Of a stretch of DNA of 64,000 bases, positions 41,555 through 51,000 are shown piece by piece (within the stretch, counting starts at the first letter, position 1; each line of letters starts with the position of its first letter). This DNA comes from Sebaldella termitidis ATCC 33386 (GTDB lineage Bacteria > Fusobacteriota > Fusobacteriia > Fusobacteriales > Leptotrichiaceae), in assembly GCF_000024405.1 (NCBI RefSeq), contig NC_013517.1, positions 558,001-622,000 of the forward strand, read 5' to 3'. The notes under the pieces are model-generated. The model was given only the letters and a program-made list of their open reading frames with translations, did not search any database and was not told where the DNA came from. The translations under genes were made by a program, and so were the position numbers.

Positions 41555-41923
41555 TTAATATTCAAGAATATCACTCAGACTTATTTTTTCTTTCCCGTCA
41601 GTTATTACATAGATATTAACAGGAGTAACTTCTATATAATCACCGTCATTTTCAACAGGAATATGCACCACATGATTTTTGAAAGCTGCTGTTATTACCT
41701 TTCCATTCTTTGTATTTCCCTGAACCTCCCATTTTATTTTCTCTTTGTTTACATCCTCGCCGGAAACTGCCGTGAGAATTTCTTTTGTCAAATCCTCGAC
41801 AGAATTGGAATTTAGTAACTTATTCGGTAAAATTATACTTTTTGTTGTTTCGATATAATCTGAGTTAGTACCGCAGCCGATAAAAAATAATGCCGTTAAA
41901 AAAAGTAAAAAATATTTTTTCAC
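41555..41923 (-). CDS. small lipoprotein
   Basis: A 122-residue lipoprotein: the signal ends in the lipobox FFIGCG. The mature part has an acidic helical segment (SNSVEDLTKEILTAVSGED) and a beta-rich end (KIKWEVQGNTKNGKVITAAF, DYIEVTPVNIYVITDG). I do not recognise the domain. AGAGGTGATTATG precedes the start. It lies between the two small paralogues 41250 and 41949 on the same strand, so a common transcript is likely. Confidence 0.77.
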   Translation of the reverse strand: MKKYFLLFLTALFFIGCGTNSDYIETTKSIILPNKLLNSNSVEDLTKEILTAVSGEDVNKEKIKWEVQGNTKNGKVITAAFKNHVVHIPVENDGDYIEVTPVNIYVITDGKEKISLSDILEY

Positions 41924-41948
41924 ATAATCACCTCTAATCTAATAATTT

Positions 41949-42221
41949 TTAATATAAAAAAGTAGAATTTTCCAAAATATAGCTTCCGTATTCTTCATGG
42001 AAAAAAATCTTATAAACTCTTCCGATTTTATGGTACTCTGTCCATGCATATCCGTTAACTCCGCTTGGCATATGAAATGTAAATATCTTACCGCTCTCCA
42101 GACTGCGGCAGCGAAAATTATAATTATTCAGATTTCTGGAAAGAACCCTGCATTCATTAACAAACCTTGAAAATGAAAAACTTGATAATAACAAAAAAAG
42201 TACTAAAAATTTCTTTAACAT
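41949..42221 (-). CDS. small secreted protein, paralogue of 41250-41519
   Basis: A 90-residue exported protein. I use the ATG at 42221 (MLKKFLVLFLLLSSFSFS), preceded by AGGAGG, rather than an upstream ATG that would overlap the previous gene and hide the signal peptide. The mature part matches the protein at 41250 at RFxxxCxV, the C-R-S-x-x-SGK-x-F block and the YKIxFxEExGxY region. Both have two cysteines. Function unknown. Confidence 0.78.
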   Translation of the reverse strand: MLKKFLVLFLLLSSFSFSRFVNECRVLSRNLNNYNFRCRSLESGKIFTFHMPSGVNGYAWTEYHKIGRVYKIFFHEEYGSYILENSTFLY

Positions 42222-42273
42222 ACATCCTCCTAAAATTTTATATATTATATGGGTATACCGAAAGGCATACCGG

Positions 42274-43155
42274 TTACAAACTGTCATAAATTCTGGATAA
42301 TTCCAGTGTTCTCTTTTTTGTTTCCTCTAAAAATACACTTCTCCCGGTGACTCTGCCCATTGAACCGCCTTCAAATTCAGCAGCTGCTTCATTTATTTTG
42401 GAGTCTCTCATTTTTATCCAGTTCCGCTGTTTGTCTCTTAATGAAATCTGTTCCTCTTTTGAAAGTTTTTCCATTAAAAGCTTATAAATAATATTAAGCT
42501 CTGTATCCCATGCTCCGGAAGCATAATTTATAGCAGCAGTCATATCAGCAGTTGACTGTGAATAGGACAGCATATCATCTAATTCCTGATCAACAGGCTT
42601 CATTTTTGCAATCAGATTTTTTTCATAATTTGTATTTTTGGAGACACTCTTTTTTTTCTTTATATTTTCATCTGAAATCAGGTCACTTTCCAAAACTAAT
42701 TTCCAGTCTCCGTTTATATTTTCAAAAATAAGGTATGACGGGTAGTCATTTGTTCCGTTTTTCGTGGTTACTTCTTTCAAAAAATCAACCTTAACCTGTC
42801 TCTCTGAAAGAATTTTATATTCAATATCCCCTTTTATTTCCTGACCATAAATATTATTTTTTTCAAAAAACTTCTTTTTGTCTGAAATATACTCTGCTTT
42901 GGTAACTGTTTGCTGATAATACTCTATTTTATCAGCCAGTATTGATTCTAATGCTGTAATATCCTTGTTGCTCGTGGCACTATTCCATTTTCTGACTATT
43001 TTTTCTATCTTCTGATTAACTGAATCAGCTTTATTTTTTTCTATACTGTCTGTCTGCTTTGTTTTTTTATCTAATATCTTGTTAAAGATATTGTTCTTAC
43101 AGGAAATTAAAGAAAAAAATAAAAGAAAAAGAAAAATTTTTTTTGATTTAGACAA
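42274..43155 (-). CDS. lipoprotein with NTF2-like and LprI-type domains
   Basis: A 293-residue lipoprotein. Start is TTG at 43155, 8 bases after AGGAGGG. The signal ends in the lipobox LISC. Residues about 45-170 look like an NTF2/SnoaL-type fold (VRKWNSATSNKDITALESIL, PSYLIFENINGDWKLVLESD). Residues about 185-293 match the LprI/DUF1311 lysozyme-inhibitor-like domain (LDDMLSYSQSTADMTAAINY, EEQISLRDKQRNWIKMRDSK), whose RxxQRxWIxxRD helix is diagnostic. LprI domains can protect cells from lysozyme; a role at the envelope is inferred. It heads the 43155-41250 group. Confidence 0.82.
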   Translation of the reverse strand: MSKSKKIFLFLLFFSLISCKNNIFNKILDKKTKQTDSIEKNKADSVNQKIEKIVRKWNSATSNKDITALESILADKIEYYQQTVTKAEYISDKKKFFEKNNIYGQEIKGDIEYKILSERQVKVDFLKEVTTKNGTNDYPSYLIFENINGDWKLVLESDLISDENIKKKKSVSKNTNYEKNLIAKMKPVDQELDDMLSYSQSTADMTAAINYASGAWDTELNIIYKLLMEKLSKEEQISLRDKQRNWIKMRDSKINEAAAEFEGGSMGRVTGRSVFLEETKKRTLELSRIYDSL

Positions 43156-43178
43156 CTATAACCCTCCTGTTCTGTTTT

Positions 43179-43286
43179 TTATTTTTCAGATTTAAATTCA
43201 ATATTAAAAATATATCTTTCGCGATTTTCTGGATCAGTATACATGATTAAACATACTCTGCTTCTATAATTATTTTTTATTATCAT
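43179..43286 (-). CDS. possible 35-residue protein or fragment
   Basis: Frame from ATG at 43286: MIIKNNYRSRVCLIMYTDPE then NRERYIFNIEFKSEK and TAA, 23 bp before the lipoprotein start codon. AGAGG lies only 2 bases before the ATG. Composition is protein-like. An upstream in-frame ATG is separated by a TGA, so this may be the end of a decayed gene. No family recognised. Confidence 0.3.
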   Translation of the reverse strand: MIIKNNYRSRVCLIMYTDPENRERYIFNIEFKSEK

Positions 43287-43394
43287 CTCCTCTCATAATA
43301 AATATTTCATTTTTTCTATTTCTGATTTTTCTCTATATTTTATTTTAAAAAAATTATAGATTAATTTTATAAATTAGATTTTTTGCTTAAAATG

Positions 43395-43418
43395 TTCGTA
43401 TATTATAAATTTCACGAA
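43395..43418. promoter_or_regulatory. 24-bp palindrome, asrA upstream region, copy 1
   Basis: TTCGT-N14-ACGAA, extended to GTTCGT/ACGAAC (43394-43419). The partner starts 141 bp to the right. Confidence 0.62.
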
Positions 43419-43491
43419 CAAAAAAATAAGAATTATGCTGATAAATATAAATTTTCTTTTATATTCCGGTCATATTATTTTTATATTAAAT

Positions 43492-43520
43492 TTGACATTG
43501 TTAGTTAATTTTAGTATAAT
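43492..43520 (+). promoter_or_regulatory. consensus promoter facing asrA
   Basis: TTGACA (43492-43497), 17-bp spacer, TATAAT (43515-43520). The second palindrome (43536-43559) begins about 9 bases after the expected transcription start, so a bound protein could block elongation. Confidence 0.75.
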
Positions 43521-43535
43521 ATATTGACTTAAATA

Positions 43536-43559
43536 TTCGTAAAATTTATAAAATACGAA
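43536..43559. promoter_or_regulatory. 24-bp palindrome, asrA upstream region, copy 2
   Basis: TTCGT-N14-ACGAA, extended to ATTCGT/ACGAAT. Lies just downstream of the promoter at 43492-43520. Confidence 0.62.
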
Positions 43560-43988
43560 TTTGATTTTTTGAAAAAATATATTAAATTTTATAATTGCAA
43601 CACTGAATTTATTCAGCTGATAAACCTTCATCCGACTATTTGTCCATTCTATATTTCTTCTGTTATTAATCTCCAATCCTGAATTTAATTAACAGCAGCA
43701 ATTCCTGATATACCCGAATTTATTAAGATAATCTTTTGGATACATACTTTGAAAATAGCTTTTAAATATGTATTTATTAATGTAGTGGGATTTTTTATAA
43801 TACATAAAGTAACAAGCGTAATTTATGAAAAAAAATAAGGGTATTTTTAATAGATCAATCATTCTAAAAAATATTATAAAAATAATGTTTCGTATCATCA
43901 GTTACATTATTTTTCATTTATACATGCTAAAATTATAAAAACTTTACTGTATAAGTTTAGTAGATACAGCGGGAAGAAAGGAGATTTT

Positions 43989-45014
43989 ATGAAAATTAGC
44001 TTAACAAAGGAAGACTTTAATATTGCTTTGGAAAAACTGAAAAAAGATTACAGAATTTTTGCTCCGAAACTTTTACCTTTTAAAGGAACTTTTTCTGATA
44101 CACCAGTAATACGGTATGAGGAAATAAATTCATTTGAAGAGATCTGTTTTGACCAGAAATCGGATTTTTCACCAAAAGAAGTTCTTCTGCCGATTACTCA
44201 GAGAATGTTTTATTTTACAGAAAATGACTATAAAGAGCCTGATGTTGATAATAAGAAAATTCTATTATTTTTAAGAAGCTGTGACTTACATTCTGTAAAA
44301 AGAGTTGATGAAATTTATTTGAGAAATAAATTTTCTGATAAATATTATGAAACATTGAGAAACAAAGTAAAATTCGCAGTTATGGGATGTGCCGAATCAT
44401 TTGAAAATTGTTTTTGCGTGGATATGGGAACTAATAAAACGGATGAATATGATATGGGAGTGAAAACAGACGGCGAAAAAATATTTTTAGATATAAGAAC
44501 AGAGGAATTTTTAACGGAATTTTCCGGAAATGAAGAGGAATTCGGGATGGATTTTGTGAAAAAAAATAAAGTTCATGTTTCGATACCTGAAAATATTAAT
44601 CTGGAAGATGTAATAGACTTGGATTTATGGCGGGAATATGACAGCAGATGTATAGCCTGCGGAAAATGTAATTTTGTCTGTCCGACTTGCACATGCACCA
44701 CTACACAGGATATCTTCTATAAAGAAAACAGCAGTAACGGAGAACGTAGAAGAGTATGGGCGTCATGTCATGTAGATGGTTTTAGTGATATGGCAGGCGG
44801 ACACAGCTTTAGACAAAAGCACGGGGACAGAATGAGATTTAAGGTAATGCATAAGATTTCGGACTTTAGGAAAAGATTTGGATACCAGATGTGTACAGGC
44901 TGCGGAAGATGTGACGACGGCTGTCCTGAATATATATCTTTTTCAAACTGTATAAATAAATTAAATAAGGTATTGAAAGAAAAAAGCGCCGGTCTGGAGG
45001 GAAAAGATGAATAA
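43989..45014 (+). CDS. asrA: anaerobic sulfite reductase subunit A
   Basis: A 341-residue Fe-S protein of the AsrABC complex, which reduces sulfite to sulfide in anaerobes. Two ferredoxin-type clusters lie near the C-terminus: CIACGKCNFVCPTC (about 220-235) and CTGCGRCDDGCPEY (about 303-316). The N-terminal part has SCDLHSVKRVDEIYL and CAESFENCFCVDMG, typical of AsrA. It passes electrons from AsrB to AsrC. GAAAGGAG precedes the ATG. It overlaps asrB by 8 bp. The palindrome pair and promoter upstream are its most obvious control region. Confidence 0.95.
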   Translation: MKISLTKEDFNIALEKLKKDYRIFAPKLLPFKGTFSDTPVIRYEEINSFEEICFDQKSDFSPKEVLLPITQRMFYFTENDYKEPDVDNKKILLFLRSCDLHSVKRVDEIYLRNKFSDKYYETLRNKVKFAVMGCAESFENCFCVDMGTNKTDEYDMGVKTDGEKIFLDIRTEEFLTEFSGNEEEFGMDFVKKNKVHVSIPENINLEDVIDLDLWREYDSRCIACGKCNFVCPTCTCTTTQDIFYKENSSNGERRRVWASCHVDGFSDMAGGHSFRQKHGDRMRFKVMHKISDFRKRFGYQMCTGCGRCDDGCPEYISFSNCINKLNKVLKEKSAGLEGKDE

Positions 45015-45807
45015 TATATATTTGCCTGAGGCTTCCGAGATACTTTCAGTAGAGAAAGTAACTCCTATAGAATGGCTTTTCAGGGTAAAATTTGATAAAA
45101 AAGTGAAAAGCGGGCAGTTTATACAGATTTCTATTCCAAAAGTCGGGGAAGCACCTATTTCCATAGCTAATTTTAATGAAAGAGAAGGCTGGATAGATTT
45201 TCTCATAAGAAAAGTAGGAAAAGTAACTGATGAAATATTTAACAAGCAGGCAGGGGAAAAATTATTTTTAAGAGGGCCTTACGGGAACGGCTTTTCAATA
45301 GAGAATTTTGAAAACAAACACTTGGTAATAGTAGCCGGCGGAAGCGGTGTAGCTCCTGTAAGACCGATTATAGAGCATTTTTATGAAAACAGGGAAAAGC
45401 TGAAGTCTTTTAGAATGATAGCGGGTTTCAAAGATCTTGAGAGTGTAATATTCAAAGATGATTTCACAAGATGGAGAAAAAAGATAGATGTTCTGGTAAC
45501 TCTGGATAAGGCATGCAGCCTTGAGGGAATATGTGACGGACTGGTAACCAAATATATACCGGAAACTATACTTCCGGCTGATCTCATTGATGTAGAGTAT
45601 ATAATAGTGGGACCGCCTGTTATGATGAAGTTTTCGTGTCAGGAGGTTTTGAGACGGGGATTATCGAAAGAACAGATATGGGTATCCTTTGAAAGGAAAA
45701 TGTCATGTGCAGTAGGCAAATGCGGGCATTGTAAGATAGACGAGACATACATCTGTCTTGAAGGGCCTGTATTCAGATATGATTTTGCGGAAAAACTGCT
45801 GGATTAG
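45007..45807 (+). CDS. asrB: anaerobic sulfite reductase subunit B
   Basis: A 266-residue flavoprotein subunit that takes electrons from NADH. The FAD-binding region has EAPISIANFN, the NAD(P)-binding region HLVIVAGGSGVAPVRPIIEH and VEYIIVGPPVMMKF, and the C-terminal [2Fe-2S] cluster CAVGKCGHCKIDETYICLEG. It belongs to the dihydroorotate-dehydrogenase electron-transfer subunit superfamily, in the AsrB branch by context. Its start overlaps asrA and asrC follows 9 bp later. Confidence 0.95.
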   Translation: MNNIYLPEASEILSVEKVTPIEWLFRVKFDKKVKSGQFIQISIPKVGEAPISIANFNEREGWIDFLIRKVGKVTDEIFNKQAGEKLFLRGPYGNGFSIENFENKHLVIVAGGSGVAPVRPIIEHFYENREKLKSFRMIAGFKDLESVIFKDDFTRWRKKIDVLVTLDKACSLEGICDGLVTKYIPETILPADLIDVEYIIVGPPVMMKFSCQEVLRRGLSKEQIWVSFERKMSCAVGKCGHCKIDETYICLEGPVFRYDFAEKLLD

Positions 45808-45816
45808 GAGGGAATT

Positions 45817-46785
45817 ATGGATATAAACAGAAAAAAAGTCACTAAAAATGCTTTCAGAGTCACTAAGATAAGAGATAAAACAGCTCTCAGAGTAAGGGTT
45901 CCCGGAGGGGAAATATCCGGAGACCTTATGTCAGTAGTGGTAAATATAGCAAATACTTACGGTAACGGACAAATACATATGACTACAAGACAGGGATTTG
46001 AAATACTGGGTATAAACTGGGAAGATATGGATAAGGTAAATAAAATGCTGCAGCCTCTTCTTGACGGACTTGAAATAAATTATGACAAAAAAGGGGACGG
46101 GTATCCTGCGGCCGGGACTAGAAATATAGCAGCCTGTGTAGGAAATAAGGTATGTCCTAAGGGACAGTACAATACTACTGAATTTGCACGAAAGATAGAA
46201 AAGGCGGTGTTTCCGAATGATTTTCATTTCAAAGTCGCATTGACAGGCTGTCCTAATGACTGCCAAAAGGTAAGAATGCATGATTTCGGAATAATAGGTA
46301 TGACTAAGCCTGTTCTTGATGATACGAAGTGTGTGTCATGCGGAATGTGTGTCAGAAAATGCCAGAAATTATCTACAGGTGCTATTAAAGCTGAAAACTA
46401 CAGACCTGTCAGAGATCATGACAGATGCATAGGATGCGGGGAATGTGTGCTGAACTGTCCTACCGGAGCCTGGACAAGAGATGAAAAAAAATATTTCAGA
46501 CTAGCGGTAATGGGAAGAACAGGGAAAAAGAATCCGCGTCTTGCCGAGGATTTCGTTCTTTGGTGTAATGAGGAATCAATAATAAAAATAATACTGAATA
46601 CATATGAATATGTGGATAAATATATAGACAGATCACTGCCGAAAGAGCATATAGGCTATATAGTGGACAGAACTGGTTTTATGGAGTTTAAAAAATGGGT
46701 TTTAAAAGATGTAGTGTTTCCGGATATTGCCGTTGTCAAACAAATGATAAACTGGAGCGGAATAAAATATCCCGGAATAGAATAA
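45817..46785 (+). CDS. asrC: anaerobic sulfite reductase subunit C (siroheme)
   Basis: A 322-residue catalytic subunit. The siroheme/[4Fe-4S] cysteines are in the usual C-x5-C and C-x3-C spacing: ACVGNKVCPKG and TGCPNDCQKV. Two ferredoxin clusters are inserted after them (CVSCGMCVRKC and CIGCGECVLNC). GNGQIHMTTRQGFEI is the conserved sulfite/nitrite reductase half-domain. AGGAGGGAATT precedes the ATG. It reduces sulfite with six electrons supplied by AsrA and AsrB. A terminator follows at 46959. Confidence 0.95.
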   Translation: MDINRKKVTKNAFRVTKIRDKTALRVRVPGGEISGDLMSVVVNIANTYGNGQIHMTTRQGFEILGINWEDMDKVNKMLQPLLDGLEINYDKKGDGYPAAGTRNIAACVGNKVCPKGQYNTTEFARKIEKAVFPNDFHFKVALTGCPNDCQKVRMHDFGIIGMTKPVLDDTKCVSCGMCVRKCQKLSTGAIKAENYRPVRDHDRCIGCGECVLNCPTGAWTRDEKKYFRLAVMGRTGKKNPRLAEDFVLWCNEESIIKIILNTYEYVDKYIDRSLPKEHIGYIVDRTGFMEFKKWVLKDVVFPDIAVVKQMINWSGIKYPGIE

Positions 46786-46958
46786 TATACTATAACAGCT
46801 GTTATTTAAAGAGAAAAGGCATATTTAGCCGAATATTGGAAGAAATTAACGCATAAGTAGGATTTAGGTGCTAATTATCATTAATTTTAACAAAGGGAAG
46901 AATTTTTTTGATAATAAAAAAAATGATAAAGAGAATTTTTTATTAATATAATTGACAG

Positions 46959-46997
46959 AAAACTATTTTCATATCTTGAAAATAGTTTTTTTATTTT
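46959..46997 (+). terminator. terminator of asrABC
   Basis: AAAACTATTTTC (46959-46970) pairs with GAAAATAGTTTT (46978-46989), then TTATTTTATT. The gap before it (46786-46958) holds only a small palindrome ATAACAG/CTGTTAT (46792-46805). Confidence 0.82.
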
Positions 46998-47049
46998 ATT
47001 AATATATAATAATGTGAAAAAATTAATTATACGAATTATTAAAAAAACA

Positions 47050-47073
47050 GACGTATTTGTAAAATTTTACGAA
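47050..47073. promoter_or_regulatory. 24-bp palindrome (one degenerate arm), distal copy before autotransporter 2 operon
   Basis: GACGT-N14-ACGAA: the right arm is exact and the left differs from TTCGT at two bases. Its partner starts 141 bp downstream. AAGTCAAT follows 38 bp after its end, as it does after the distal site of autotransporter 1. Confidence 0.5.
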
Positions 47074-47190
47074 TATACTGATATAAATATTCTACTAAAT
47101 TTTAGCTTTAAAGTCAATTTTAATAAAAAAAGAATAAAACAATAATAATTTGTCCGACTTATCAATGTTATCTAAGGCATTTTTTTTTAA

Positions 47191-47214
47191 TTCGTAAAAT
47201 TTTACAAATGCGAA
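47191..47214. promoter_or_regulatory. 24-bp palindrome, proximal copy before autotransporter 2 operon
   Basis: TTCGT-N14-GCGAA, ending 46 bp before the first start codon of the operon (47261). Confidence 0.62.
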
Positions 47215-47260
47215 TATTTAAATACATATATAAATATTGTTATTTTGGAAAGGAGGTTTA

Positions 47261-47467
47261 ATGAAAAAGATCATAATTTTGATGTCTATTATTGGGTGTT
47301 TTTCACTGGCAGCCAAAAAGAACGAAAAAACTCCTGAGATACCTGATATGAATGCACAAATGGAGAAAGCCGATAAAATAGAAAGCTATAGAGCCAAAAA
47401 AGATGTAGCATGGCATAAAACAGAATATAACAAGGTACTGAAATATCTTAACAAATCCAGAAAGTAG
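47261..47467 (+). CDS. small secreted protein 1 of the autotransporter 2 operon
   Basis: A 68-residue exported protein. I start at the ATG at 47261, 5 bases after AGGAGG; the longer frame from 47237 would place the ribosome site inside the gene. Signal peptide about residues 1-17 (MKKIIILMSIIGCFSLA), possibly with the Cys used for lipidation. The mature part is short, charged and helical (MEKADKIESYRAKKDVAWHK). Three such small genes before a giant autotransporter recall the fusobacterial radABCD layout. They may assist export or assembly; this is inferred from position. Confidence 0.75.
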   Translation: MKKIIILMSIIGCFSLAAKKNEKTPEIPDMNAQMEKADKIESYRAKKDVAWHKTEYNKVLKYLNKSRK

Positions 47468-47475
47468 GAGACAGA

Positions 47476-47754
47476 ATGAAAAGGATAATTTTGATTTTTT
47501 CACTGTTAACACTGTCATTAATGGCTTTTGGCGAGGAAGTAAAAGTAGACAGATCAGTGGAAGAAAGTATAACAAAAGACTATGATCAGGACGGAGTTTA
47601 TTCCTCATATGAAAAAGCTTTGAGAAGAGCTCAGGAGTCAGTATATGTAAAGCTTCCTGAAAAAAGAGGGTACTGGTATACAATACTGGACAGAGTAAAA
47701 GCAGAGGAAGAGGAACTGATGCCGGAAGAAATTAACAGAATGAGAAGAAGGTAG
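47476..47754 (+). CDS. small secreted protein 2 of the autotransporter 2 operon
   Basis: A 92-residue exported protein. Signal peptide about residues 1-19 (MKRIILIFSLLTLSLMAFG). The mature part is rich in charged residues and probably helical, with DRSVEESITKDYDQDGVYSS, YEKALRRAQESVYVKLPEKR and a Glu/Arg-rich tail. The DQDGVYSSYE stretch resembles a calcium-binding loop, but only one is present. It starts 8 bp after the previous stop with GTAGGAGA, so it is in the same operon. No known domain recognised. Confidence 0.77.
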   Translation: MKRIILIFSLLTLSLMAFGEEVKVDRSVEESITKDYDQDGVYSSYEKALRRAQESVYVKLPEKRGYWYTILDRVKAEEEELMPEEINRMRRR

Positions 47755-47770
47755 CACTTAGGGAGGAAAA

Positions 47771-48037
47771 ATGAAAAAAACAATAATCTTGATATTTTTG
47801 ACAGTAATGGGAACGATGCTTTATTCAGCGCCGACTTATGAATATAAAAGAGAATTAAGGGAAGGTGCAAGAGGAAAGTGGACAAATCTGAGAAAACATC
47901 TGAACAGCGGTCAAAGACTGGAAAAAGAGCTTATAAAAGTAGATAAACAGATAGATAAAAAAGTAAATGAAATACAGGAAATAGAAGATTTATTATTCAG
48001 AATAGAACAGTACAAGGCAGCAAATAATATAAGATAA
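47771..48037 (+). CDS. small secreted coiled-coil protein, FadA-like in layout
   Basis: An 88-residue exported protein. Signal peptide about residues 1-19, cut near YSAPTYEYK. The rest is one predicted coiled coil with heptad leucines and isoleucines (RLEKELIKVDKQIDKKVNEI, QEIEDLLFRIEQ). Size, signal and helix recall FadA-type adhesins of fusobacteria but the sequence is too short and different to assign. GGGAGG precedes the ATG. It lies 12 bp before the autotransporter gene. Confidence 0.75.
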   Translation: MKKTIILIFLTVMGTMLYSAPTYEYKRELREGARGKWTNLRKHLNSGQRLEKELIKVDKQIDKKVNEIQEIEDLLFRIEQYKAANNIR

Positions 48038-48049
48038 CAGGGAGGAATA

Positions 48050-51000
48050 ATGAAAAGAAATAAGAAATTATTAGTATCATTTCTAGCACTGAATGCGATA
48101 CTAACATCTTATGCACAGGCAGAAACAGTACAATCGGCAAGATATGAACGAATGTATAACAGTATAGTAAAAAATATGGAAAAAGGAAGTCCAAACGAGC
48201 AGACCTACCAGACGATACAGAGAATACTGAATCAAAAAAATAAAGAATTAAAGGATTTGTATTTACAGGGAGATTATATAGTAAAGCCGGAATATCTGGA
48301 ATGGCAGGTATTTTTTACAGGGTTTTATGAAGAATATAATGAAGGAGTGGATAATTCCAAGGAGAATGCAAAATATCACTCAAAGGTAACAGGATATTAT
48401 GATGCGAGCGGGAATTATGTGACAACGAGCGGTAGCATAAGCGGACTGTCAGGAAAGCCTTATCAGCCGCTGCAGCAGCCGAAGGATATTAATTTAGGAG
48501 TGAGTATTCCGTTGAAAGGGTTGACAAGGGAGCCTATAAATCTTAATTTGACAGGAGTTTCGGGTCCAAGCTTTAATCCGATATACTCAATACCGAATGA
48601 TCCTACTAAAACTATTACTGCTAATGTAGATGTAGATACATTTTCGATAAATATACCGGTAATAACTATTCCGCCAGTACCAACTATACCGTCATTTTCT
48701 GTTACAGTTCCAAGTACAGGAAATGGTGATGACAGTTTTAATAGCCTGGGAAATGCCAGTACATCGGATCCTGGAGGAATAACATCATTTGTAGGGAATT
48801 ATAATTTTTCAGATGGGGAATTATCAGGAGTATGGAATACAAATGGTAATATATCGTCATATTCATATGATAATCTTACAGGAACATCTAACTGGAGGTC
48901 AGGATCAGATTCGATGTCCAGTGCAACAAGTTCCGGTACGATAAATGTAATAGGTAATGTACCAGCTTTATATGAGATTACAGGTGCTGATAATGTAACT
49001 TTTGGAAATAATTTTAAAATAAAGATTACTAGTAATGTTGCAACTGGTTATACTGGAACATTACCGCATCTTATTCAGTATGATCCTCATGGGACAAGAA
49101 GTACTTACAAACCTTTTCCAACTGATTATTACGGAAACGCACCAACAACATCTACAATATGGGACTCATATGGAGAATTAGTAAATAAGGGTACTATAGA
49201 AGGTGAAGGGAATTCCCTTTTGATGATAAGTCTTCAAATGCATGGAGGAAATTTTAGTCCAACTGTTAAAAATGAGAATATAATTCGTGGATTATATGTA
49301 GGTGGCGGGTATGGTGGTAATGGTGGTGAAAGACACGTAGCCTTTTCATTTACTACAGCTAGAAATGGAACAGCAACAGACGACAGAAGATTAGAGTTTT
49401 ATAACAGAAGTACCGGAAAGATAGAAATGCAGGCACGAGAAAGTATTGCACTTAATTATGCCAATCAAAGTAAAGGTCATTTATCAGTATATAATGAGGG
49501 AGATATTGTTTTATATGGAAATAGTAGTGTAGGAATAAAAACTGCACAAGCAACAGCTAATACTTTGACTACTTCAAAAATTGTATTAAAGACTCCGATT
49601 AGAATAAATGGAGATTCCAGTGTAGGTGTGGAATTAGCACAGGTGATGGATGACGGGTATGATACAAGTGCTAATCCGTCATATATAGCCAACACTTATG
49701 ATAAACAGCCAGCAGAAATAAGAGTAACTATAGGTGATGAGGCAAATCAATATGCAGGAAATATATCTGGGATAAATCCAAGTACATCACTGCCGTATGA
49801 TTCCAATTTTGTGGAAGGAGCAGTAGGATTATTTGTAAATCATGCGTCATTAGATTATAGATTAAAGGAATATGAGCTTAAATTTGGAGATTATGCTAAA
49901 AATAGTGTTTTGGCATATATAAATAATGGAAAATTGACACTGGATAATATAAAGTACCCTACAATTAATATAGAAAATGGTGCAGATAATGTAGGTCTTG
50001 TTGTTACTGGTACAAGCTCTGAATTAAATCTGTACCCTGATATAAAAGTAGGAACTGCTTCTTCAGCAGTGGACGGAACAGTAGCATTGATAGCTAAAGC
50101 CGGAAGTAAAGTAAATCTGCTGGGGGCTAATACTATAGAAACAAATGGGGAAAAATCTCACGGATTGGTAATTCTTGATACAGGAACAACATTGAGTACA
50201 GGAACTGTTACAGGAGGAAGTTATAACTTCAAAACAGCAGGAGAAAGCAGTGCTACACTTTATGTGAAGGATGGGACATTGAATCTTGGATCTGCCAGTA
50301 ACATCAATATTTCTGCTGTCGGTAATAAATCAATAGGTGTGTATAACAACGGCGGAACAGTTACCTTAGGAGCTGCCGCAAGTACAGGAACTTATGAAGT
50401 AGGTACAAACGGAGTACTTTTATATAATTCAGGCGGAGGGACTCTCTCTACTGCAGGGTCTAGCTTTTCTGTGGGAAGCGGATCAATATTCTCTATAGCT
50501 AGTGGAGCAGGAACAACAACTAACTTTACAAGTCCAAGTACATTAAATCTGCTGTCAGGGTCAACAGGATTCATAGTAGACGGTGCATTAGGAATTCCTA
50601 CTTATTTTTCTACATATTATACAGGTTTGAATACTAATATGGATGTTGTACTTACATCAGGAGCTACATTAATAGCTCTTCAGAATGCTAATTCGACTTT
50701 GTCATCTCTGAGCTTTGGTTCGATAGGATCGAATTTTAAAAGTGTAACATTAAACGGCGGAAATATGGCTTCACTTTTGGAAGGAACACTTACAATTGAT
50801 CAGAATGTAAATCTTGACAATGCTGCAGATGCATATAATACAATTGAAAAATCACTTATAGGTCTTACTGTTAATGCCCCTGTTACTATCACAGGAACAC
50901 AGGCAAATCAGGTAGGACTGGCAGATAATTTTTCTTCTGTAACAGCAGTGACATATAATAATATGATAAATAACGGGACAGTAAGCCTAAGCGGAAATGG

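Larger units (their letters stand above)
43287..43988. other. long intergenic region before asrA
   Basis: 702 bp of AT-rich DNA between divergent genes. It holds two 24-bp palindromes (43395, 43536) and a near-consensus promoter (43492-43520) facing asrA, with about 460 bases of leader. No convincing gene is seen between the promoter and asrA. Short minus-strand frames there are strongly AT-rich, have no good ribosome sites and look random. Confidence 0.5.

Noticed and set aside
43286-43325. In-frame TGA between MKYLL and the 35-residue frame as a recoded codon
   Set aside because: No downstream selenocysteine element or selenoprotein family match; a decayed start is simpler.
43470-43898. 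Two short minus-strand frames before asrA
   Set aside because: Very AT-rich, Phe/Ile/Tyr/Lys composition typical of random AT-rich DNA, no ribosome sites, one overlaps a consensus promoter and operator.
47012-47035. Extra ACGAA half-site as a seventh palindrome
   Set aside because: The opposite arm at the 14-bp distance reads ATGTG and does not match.
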